From: Bacillota bacterium
Lineage (GTDB): Bacteria > Bacillota > Clostridia > Oscillospirales > Ruminococcaceae
NCBI GenBank assembly: GCA_023443315.1
Contig: JAEZVA010000004.1
Coordinates: forward strand, 1 to 18,460
Length of the DNA stretch: 18,460 nucleotides
Direction of reading: 5' to 3'
Part shown: positions 14,098-18,460 of the stretch, in pieces
Layout of the letters: the number at the start of each line of letters is the position of its first letter
Position numbering within the stretch: the first letter of the stretch is position 1
Program-made: the position numbers and the translations under genes
The notes under the pieces: model-generated
Told to the model about the DNA's origin: nothing
The model's database searches: none
What the model saw: the letters and a program-made list of their open reading frames with translations, nothing else

Positions 14098-15168
14098 TTA
14101 TTTTACCTCAACCGTCCAGCCGAAGGTATCCTCTATCTTGCCCCACTGAATACCCGTTAAGGTATCGTACATTCTCTGGGACACGGAGCCGATTTTGCCG
14201 TCGTTGATGATCATGACCTTGTCCTGATACCTCAGATGCCCAACGGGGGAGATTACCGCAGCGGTGCCCGAGCCGAACACCTCTTTGAGCAGCCCCTTGT
14301 CAAACGCGTCGGAAACCTCGTCAATAGATATGCGACGCTCGCTGACTTTCATGCCCCAGCTCTTCGCAATCTCAATAACCGATTTTCTAGTGATGCCCGA
14401 TAGGACGCTGCCGGTAAGGGCGGGGGTTACAAGCTCGTCGCCGATGACAAAAAAGATGTTCATGGCGCCTACTTCTTCGATGTACTTGCGCTCAATGCCA
14501 TCGAGCCACAGCACCTGCGAATAGTTCTGCTTCTCCGCCTCTGCCTGTCCCTTCAGGGATGCCGCATAGTTTCCGCCCGTCTTGGCCATACCTACGCCGC
14601 CGCGAACGGCACGTACATAGTTGGACTCTACATAGATGTTCACGGGGTTTAGCCCACCAGAATAGTACGCGCCAACGGGCGATAAGATGACAATATACAG
14701 ATACTGCTTACCCGGGTGTACGCCAAGGAACGGGTCGACAGCGATGACAAACGGGCGAATGTACAGGGAGGTTCCCTCCGCTGTGGGAATCCAGTCCTTC
14801 TCCACCTTAATCAGCTCGATTAGCGATTTAAGCGCAAACTCCTCGTCAATAGGAGGAATGACCATGCGGTCGTTGGATTCATTGAGACGCTTAAAGTTCT
14901 CCTGCGGGCGGAACAGCAATATCCTGCCGTCTTGAGAAGGGTACGCCTTAAGCCCTTCAAAAATCTCCTGCCCGTAATGCAGACACATCGCTGCGGGATC
15001 GAGCGCAAGGGGCGCATAGGGCTCGATGCGAGGGCTGTGCCAGCCCTTGCCCTCATCGTAGTTCATAATGAACATGTGGTCGGTAAAAAAGCGCCCAAAG
15101 CCAAGCTTTGATTGATCGTGTGGTTTCTCCTTTAACGTTGTCGCCAGCTTTAGTTCCAAGTCTGTCAC
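14098..15168 (-). CDS. ilvE: Branched-chain amino-acid aminotransferase IlvE (class IV)
   Basis: A 356-residue PLP enzyme of the longer, BCAT-like IlvE group. It interconverts leucine, isoleucine and valine with their 2-oxo acids, using 2-oxoglutarate/glutamate. The PLP lysine is Lys196 in GMAKTGGNYAASL. Also diagnostic are YGQEIFEGLKAY, LYIRPFVIAVDPFLGV, QVLWLDGIERKYIEEVGAMN and GTAAVISPVG. I chose GTG at 15168, six bases after GGGAG; longer in-frame versions begin inside the promoter. The promoter at 15225-15253 is divergent from the yaaL-bofA unit. I see no T-box or leader peptide upstream, so no attenuation by branched-chain amino acids is evident here. Confidence 0.96.
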   Translation of the reverse strand: MTDLELKLATTLKEKPHDQSKLGFGRFFTDHMFIMNYDEGKGWHSPRIEPYAPLALDPAAMCLHYGQEIFEGLKAYPSQDGRILLFRPQENFKRLNESNDRMVIPPIDEEFALKSLIELIKVEKDWIPTAEGTSLYIRPFVIAVDPFLGVHPGKQYLYIVILSPVGAYYSGGLNPVNIYVESNYVRAVRGGVGMAKTGGNYAASLKGQAEAEKQNYSQVLWLDGIERKYIEEVGAMNIFFVIGDELVTPALTGSVLSGITRKSVIEIAKSWGMKVSERRISIDEVSDAFDKGLLKEVFGSGTAAVISPVGHLRYQDKVMIINDGKIGSVSQRMYDTLTGIQWGKIEDTFGWTVEVK

Positions 15169-15224
15169 AAAATTCTCCCTCTTCCTCATAGCTTCTTTGG
15201 CATTGTAATGAATAAATATAAGAT

Positions 15225-15253
15225 AGTATACCACGATAAAAGTCATTTTTCAA
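15225..15253 (-). promoter_or_regulatory. Promoter of ilvE
   Basis: On the minus strand, TTGAAA (15248-15253) and TATACT (15225-15230) are spaced by 17 bases, with TGG in front of the -10 box. The leader would be about 50 nt. Confidence 0.75.
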
Positions 15254-15353
15254 CGATTGAATCACGCAGTACGCCTACCATTGCAGCACTTGGTATAAAA
15301 GCGGAATAATTGTCCATACTCGAAGCATACAATGCAAAGAGAGGCGGTAACAT

Positions 15354-15614
15354 ATGGATCAAGCTCCACGCACACCCAAGGCGGCGTTTTGGTCAATTAA
15401 AGCACACAAGCCCGACCTGCAAGCGCAGTACGCCGAGGAGTTAGTGAAAATTTCACAACGCATGCGCGAGGTGGAAGATCGATTTAACCTATGCAGCGAC
15501 CCCGACCTTACCGAGGCGCACATCTATGAGATGCGTGCGCTTACCGCGCGATACAGCAGCGTGCTCAAACAGGCGCGCGGCGAGGACGTGTCGATACAGT
15601 CGCCAACAATGTAA
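15354..15614 (+). CDS. yaaL: YaaL-like DUF2508 protein
   Basis: An 86-residue soluble, mostly helical, charged protein. The C-terminal half reads DPDLTEAHIYEMRALTARYS followed by SVLKQAR, close to the DUF2508/YaaL pattern of a D-x-x-L-I-D-x-x-I-Y-E helix and an RY helix. Function is unknown. The identification is strengthened by the next gene being bofA, since yaaL and bofA are neighbours downstream of recR in Bacillus and many Clostridia. Here recR is absent and the pair instead lies divergent from ilvE. The ATG has AGAGGCGG six bases upstream. Promoter candidates between 15285 and 15340 are ambiguous. Confidence 0.75.
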   Translation: MDQAPRTPKAAFWSIKAHKPDLQAQYAEELVKISQRMREVEDRFNLCSDPDLTEAHIYEMRALTARYSSVLKQARGEDVSIQSPTM

Positions 15615-15701
15615 TATATATTTATAGGTGCAAACGCAGACACCTTTTGAGTTGAACCCCAAATCGACGGATAACCCGACAGCAATATGAGGTGAAACAA
15701 A

Positions 15702-15965
15702 ATGACAGCGGCACAGATTATCTGGCTTTCGCTAAACGCTCTGCTTGGCATCATCCTGATAATGGGAGGAAAAAGGCTCAAAGCCTCTTTTAAAGGATGG
15801 CTGGTCTGCGCAGTAATGGGCTTTGGGGGACTTTTACTTATCACCTACACCGCTGGCTATACCGGTATTGCCATGAGCGTAAACCTGTATACAGGGGCAA
15901 CCTCTGTTATTCTTGGGCTGCCGGGGGTAATCTTGATGCTGGTGCTAAATCTGTTACTAGTATAG
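15702..15965 (+). CDS. bofA: BofA, inhibitor of pro-sigma-K processing
   Basis: An 87-residue membrane protein, the same length as Bacillus BofA. It has an N-terminal segment (about 5-22), a central hydrophobic stretch (about 31-58) and the conserved C-terminal region with SVNLYTGATSVILGLPGVIL, matching the family pattern of N-x-x-T followed by G-x-P-G-V. In Bacillus BofA sits in the outer forespore membrane and, with SpoIVFA, holds the SpoIVFB protease inactive until late sporulation. The ATG has GAGGTG seven bases upstream. It follows yaaL by 87 nt and ends in the terminator at 15996. Its presence indicates an endospore former. Confidence 0.88.
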   Translation: MTAAQIIWLSLNALLGIILIMGGKRLKASFKGWLVCAVMGFGGLLLITYTAGYTGIAMSVNLYTGATSVILGLPGVILMLVLNLLLV

Positions 15966-15995
15966 CTACACAAACGGCTGAATTGGATTAGTTCT

Positions 15996-16025
15996 AAAGC
16001 CTTTTCCTTAAACGGAAAAGGCTTT
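15996..16025 (+). terminator. Intrinsic terminator of yaaL-bofA
   Basis: AAAGCCTTTTCC (15996-16007) pairs perfectly with GGAAAAGGCTTT (16014-16025) around a six-base loop, followed by GTTTATTTG. It separates the sporulation pair from the GNAT-mtnN-bioY unit. Confidence 0.88.
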
Positions 16026-16062
16026 GTTTATTTGTGCAGTATACGTAAAATCCATGCATCCG

Positions 16063-16091
16063 TTGCACAGCGTGCGGGAATGCGTTATAAT
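16063..16091 (+). promoter_or_regulatory. Promoter of the GNAT-mtnN-bioY-DUF1284 unit
   Basis: TTGCAC (16063-16068) and TATAAT (16086-16091) are spaced by exactly 17 bases, close to the housekeeping consensus. The first start codon is about 65 bases after the expected transcription start. Confidence 0.85.
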
Positions 16092-16119
16092 TGTGACGAC
16101 AAAAAACCGTTTGTCACAA
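16091..16119 (+). repeat. Inverted repeat at the transcription start of the GNAT-mtnN unit
   Basis: TTGTGAC (16091-16097) and GTCACAA (16113-16119) are perfect 7-base arms separated by 15 bases. The left arm overlaps the last base of the -10 box and the expected start of transcription. It could be an operator or, as RNA, a hairpin at the 5' end of the transcript. Confidence 0.45.
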
Positions 16120-16161
16120 ATAAACGACCGGCTACAGTATAACTACGAATGGGGTTAACAC

Positions 16162-16590
16162 ATGAAGTATGATATAAAATGGGGACAAAACGACGACGTA
16201 TACCGAGACGCGGCGGCGCTGCGCACCGAGGTTTTTGTGGACGAGCAGAAATTCGAAGAGGAGTTTGACCAAACCGATGCGGTCGCGCTTCATATGGTGG
16301 TGTACGACGAGGATGGCTCCCCTATTGCGACGGGCAGACTGTTTGAGGAAGATGGCGGTACCTGGCATGTGGGACGCATCTGTGCGCTCAAACGACTGCG
16401 CGGCACGGGTCTTGGTCGGGTCGTGGTAGAGGAGCTTGAGAAAAAGGCAGTCTCGCTTGGTGCAAGCCGTATTATCTTGGGTGCCCAGACCCGTGTGCAG
16501 GGCTTCTATGAGACCCTAGGCTACCGTGTATACGGCGACGAATACTACGAAGAGTATTGCCCTCACGTTCCGATGGAAAAACTGCTTTGA
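16162..16590 (+). CDS. GNAT-family N-acetyltransferase (YjcF/ElaA-like)
   Basis: A 142-residue GNAT enzyme. LRTEVFVDEQKF (20-31) followed by an E/D-rich stretch and ALHMVVYDE is the opening typical of YjcF-like proteins. The acetyl-CoA site is RGTGLGR (80-86), preceded by HVGRICALKR; GFYETLGY (114-121) and the end GDEYYEEYCPHVPMEK complete the pattern. The natural acceptor of this subgroup is unknown. The ribosome-binding site (TGGGG, seven bases) is only fair. It is first in a four-gene unit with 33 nt to mtnN. It is not closely similar to the other GNAT protein at 6324-6764. Confidence 0.88.
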   Translation: MKYDIKWGQNDDVYRDAAALRTEVFVDEQKFEEEFDQTDAVALHMVVYDEDGSPIATGRLFEEDGGTWHVGRICALKRLRGTGLGRVVVEELEKKAVSLGASRIILGAQTRVQGFYETLGYRVYGDEYYEEYCPHVPMEKLL

Positions 16591-16623
16591 CAGTCCTTTG
16601 TAAGATAGAAATGAGGTAGGTTT

Positions 16624-17307
16624 ATGAAGACGATTGGCATTATCGGCGCAATGGAAAGCGAGGTTGCTCTGCTTACCGAGGCGCTCTCTCACGGTGAAAA
16701 GAAGGAATATGCTCACAACACCTTTGTGGTAGGCGATTACGGAACAAACCGTTTGGTGGTTGCGTGCAGCGGAATTGGCAAGGTAAACAGCGCATGCACG
16801 GCTCAGATTATGGCTAACCAGTTTCATGTCGACTGCATCATTAACACCGGCATTGCGGGGGGATTGGCAGACGAGGTAAGCGTAGGCGATGTCGTCATCT
16901 CTGACACACTGACCTACCATGACTTTACGCTTCGTTTTTTAACCTATCGCTACCCGTTTACCGAACGGTTTACGGCGGACAAGGCACTGATTGATGCCGC
17001 GGTAGAGGCTTGCAACGAGCTTCCAAATATCACCTATTATGTGAAGAACATCGTGTCAGGCGACCAGTTTGTGACAGAGAGTGCTGTAAAGAACCGCATT
17101 CGCGAGGGCTCGGATGCCTATTGTGTGGAGATGGAGGGCGCGTCGATTGCACATGCTTGCGCCATGAACGATATCCCGTTTGTGGTGATACGCACCGTAT
17201 CGGACAACGCCGACGACGACGCCGAGATGACCTTCGAGCAGTTTGCTGAGCAGACGGCAAGGGTATCCGCCCGGATTGTCCTTGCAATGTCTGAAAAAAT
17301 AACCTAA
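16624..17307 (+). CDS. mtnN: 5'-methylthioadenosine/S-adenosylhomocysteine nucleosidase
   Basis: A 227-residue cytoplasmic nucleosidase that cleaves adenine from methylthioadenosine, S-adenosylhomocysteine and 5'-deoxyadenosine. The opening MKTIGIIGAMESEV gives Glu13 (Glu12 in E. coli); VEMEGA supplies Glu171 (E. coli Glu174), and TVSDNAD the catalytic Asp194 (E. coli Asp197). NTGIAGGL and VGDVVISD are also conserved. The segment after TYHD is unusual: FTLRFLTYRYPFTERF replaces the common AFGYEYGQ-type stretch and is about four residues shorter. That region lines the alkylthio pocket, so substrate preference may differ. GAGGTAGG precedes the ATG by a few bases. bioY follows after 36 nt. Confidence 0.93.
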   Translation: MKTIGIIGAMESEVALLTEALSHGEKKEYAHNTFVVGDYGTNRLVVACSGIGKVNSACTAQIMANQFHVDCIINTGIAGGLADEVSVGDVVISDTLTYHDFTLRFLTYRYPFTERFTADKALIDAAVEACNELPNITYYVKNIVSGDQFVTESAVKNRIREGSDAYCVEMEGASIAHACAMNDIPFVVIRTVSDNADDDAEMTFEQFAEQTARVSARIVLAMSEKIT

Positions 17308-17343
17308 CAGCGTAAACTTATTGAAAGGCAAGGTATTTTTACG

Positions 17344-17886
17344 ATGAAATCATCCATATATACAAGAACGCAGACAAAAAGCATGGTTCTGTGCGCTTTG
17401 TTCGCTGCCGCAACAGCGGTGCTCTCTCAGCTTTCCATCCCCCTGCCCTTCACGCCCGTGCCCATTAACCTCGCTACTCTGGCTATTTTTATCGCGGGCG
17501 GTCTGCTCGGACCGATTTTCGGTTCGAGCAGCCTAACCGTATACGTGATACTGGGCGCTGTGGGACTGCCAGTTTTTGCGCAGTTTTCGGGCGGCGTCGG
17601 CATCATCCTAGGACCCACCGGCGGTTACATCCTAGGCTATATTGGGGCTGCCTTTATAACAGGACTGATTGCAAAACGTCTTTCTCATAGCTTCTGGGGC
17701 AATATCTTAGCAATGACCGCCGGTCTTGCGGTTTGCTATGCCATGGGCACCGCGTGGTTTATGATAAGCACCGGCACAGGGCTGTTGGCGGCACTTGGAA
17801 TGTGCGTGATTCCCTTCCTAATCGGCGATGCGCTTAAGATTGCGTGTGCAGCGTTCCTTGTAAATCGGCTTGCCCGTCATGTGTAA
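17344..17886 (+). CDS. bioY: BioY, biotin-binding S component of an ECF transporter
   Basis: A 180-residue integral membrane protein with about six helices. Family signatures are visible: PFTPVPINLATL (35-46) after the first helix, VYVILGAVGLPVFAQFSGG, and GPTGGYILGY (90-99). BioY captures biotin; group II members share the EcfA/EcfA'/EcfT energising module encoded elsewhere, and no such genes lie next to it here. AAGG lies ten bases before the ATG. Its last eight bases overlap the start of the DUF1284 gene. No BirA operator that I can recognise lies in the 36-nt gap upstream. Confidence 0.95.
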   Translation: MKSSIYTRTQTKSMVLCALFAAATAVLSQLSIPLPFTPVPINLATLAIFIAGGLLGPIFGSSSLTVYVILGAVGLPVFAQFSGGVGIILGPTGGYILGYIGAAFITGLIAKRLSHSFWGNILAMTAGLAVCYAMGTAWFMISTGTGLLAALGMCVIPFLIGDALKIACAAFLVNRLARHV

Positions 17887-18271
17887 AGAGACGACACTTC
17901 GTCCGCACCATATACTTTGTATCTCTCACTTTATCGGCAATGGGTATGACGAGCGCTTCGTCCTTAACATGACCGAGATTGTCACGGTATTAAGCAACGA
18001 TAACCCCCATGTTACGCTCGTCGTGGGTGCGGATGCAATCTGCTCGGCGTGCCCGCACAACACCCAAGGCGGGTGCGACCAGCAGGAAAAGGTTGTACGG
18101 TATGACACCGCCTGCCTATCATTGTTGGGGCTGCATGAGGGAGACACGCTACCATGGCAACAGCTACACCGTTTAGCAAAAGACCGCATTCTGGACGCAG
18201 GGCGACTGGTTAAGGTGTGTGGCGACTGCGGGTGGTACGCGCTGTGTGAAAAAACGCGAAACGGACGATGA
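17879..18271 (+). CDS. DUF1284 cysteine-rich protein (putative metal or Fe-S binding)
   Basis: A 130-residue soluble protein. LRPHHILCISHFIGNGYDERFV (split here: LRPHHILC at 7-14, then GNGYDERFV) and VGADAICSACPH match the DUF1284 pattern of LRxHHLLC near the start and a D-x-I-C-x-x-C-P motif in the middle. Nine cysteines are present at 2, 14, 55, 58, 66, 79, 114, 117 and 123; the C-terminal CGDCGWYALC resembles a metal or cluster site. Function is unknown. I chose the ATG at 17879, which overlaps the bioY stop by eight bases, over a TTG three codons earlier. The overlap and weak ribosome-binding site suggest translational coupling with bioY. Confidence 0.85.
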   Translation: MCKETTLRPHHILCISHFIGNGYDERFVLNMTEIVTVLSNDNPHVTLVVGADAICSACPHNTQGGCDQQEKVVRYDTACLSLLGLHEGDTLPWQQLHRLAKDRILDAGRLVKVCGDCGWYALCEKTRNGR

Positions 18272-18311
18272 GTAATACATATTATTATTAAAAGTAACGA
18301 GAAGTATAAAA

Positions 18312-18354
18312 CATAAAGGGAGCATGGACGAACAAACGCCATGCTCCCTTTATG
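18312..18354. terminator. Strong hairpin shared by rnpB and the bioY unit
   Basis: CATAAAGGGAGCATGG (18312-18327) pairs perfectly with CCATGCTCCCTTTATG (18339-18354) around an 11-base loop, a 16-bp stem. The A/T-rich outer pairs give short U runs either way. It sits directly at the 3' end of rnpB on the minus strand and 40 nt past the DUF1284 stop on the plus strand. Confidence 0.8.
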
Positions 18355-18460
18355 TGCGACTAAACCTATAAGCCGAGTTCTGTATTTGACTGTAATCTGT
18401 CTGGGCCCCGCGTTGCCGCAGGGGCTCAAGCCACCCTTCTGGGAATGCCGGGCAGGCTTA
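18355..18460 (-). ncRNA. rnpB: RNase P RNA, 3' part (5' part off window)
   Basis: The minus strand carries the conserved 3' region of bacterial RNase P RNA: GAAGGGTGGCTTGAGCC, a GC-rich hairpin (CCCCTGCGGCAACGCGGGG), AGACAGATTACAG, and the near-universal ACAGAACTCGGCTTATAGG that closes helix P4 before the P1 strand. The catalytic RNA trims the 5' leader of tRNA precursors. The layout looks like the common A type. Only about 106 nt are inside the window; the exact 3' end is estimated from the family and the adjacent hairpin. Confidence 0.92.

Noticed and set aside
15169..15353. T-box or leader-peptide attenuator before ilvE
   Set aside because: The leader is about 50 nt, with no T-box motif, no run of branched-chain codons and no terminator hairpin.
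16091..16119. CRP- or Rex-type operator
   Set aside because: The half-sites are similar, but the 15-base spacing is wrong for both.
1..18460. CRISPR array, tRNA genes, IS ends, phage genes or a defence island
   Set aside because: No regularly spaced direct repeats, tRNA-like cloverleaf, transposase, integrase or phage structural family was visible on either strand.

Overview
The window looks like ordinary chromosome from a spore-forming member of the Clostridia (Firmicutes). The support is a BofA/YaaL sporulation pair, a type A-like RNase P RNA 3' end, strong Shine-Dalgarno sites, frequent TTG and GTG starts (seven of the genes here), and a coding GC content near 50 percent. I cannot name a genus from the sequence alone. 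No prophage, IS element, CRISPR array, tRNA or dedicated defence system is visible.

Layout. (1) 1-1916, minus: an exporter-type operon with a TTG-started MacB/LolD-like ABC ATPase, followed with a 20-nt overlap by a secreted surface protein that runs off the left edge. (2) 2118-2862, plus: a promoter with an overlapping palindrome drives a YhhN-family membrane protein, which converges with the next block on a bidirectional terminator. (3) 3029-8159, minus: murA, a GNAT acetyltransferase, walJ (yycJ), rlmH, yifB and a Dabb-domain protein. This is a cell-wall, rRNA-modification and housekeeping block. (4) 8462-10231, minus: a membrane-anchored LysM-G5-M23 peptidase with its own promoter, a structured 5' leader and a terminator. 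(5) 10636-12990, minus: a polar amino-acid ABC importer (binding lipoprotein, permease, ATPase) with a palindromic promoter and two large tandem hairpins after the first gene. (6) 13154-15168, minus: ilvE then an RluA-type pseudouridine synthase. (7) 15354-18271, plus: yaaL-bofA, a terminator, then a four-gene unit of GNAT, mtnN, bioY and a DUF1284 cysteine-rich protein. (8) 18355-18460, minus: the 3' part of rnpB, sharing a 16-bp hairpin terminator with the plus-strand unit.

How the genes work together. MurA, the M23 peptidase, WalJ and possibly the exporter's surface protein all bear on the envelope. The importer supplies polar amino acids and IlvE handles branched-chain amino acids. BofA delays sigma-K activation during sporulation. 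MtnN and BioY may be linked through biotin and radical-SAM metabolism, which is an inference.

The protein families are mostly well known. The less explained signals are non-coding: the 73-nt enclosed leader before the M23 gene, the tandem hairpins in the importer operon, several palindromes sitting exactly on promoters, and a sharp base-composition break inside the left-edge surface protein.
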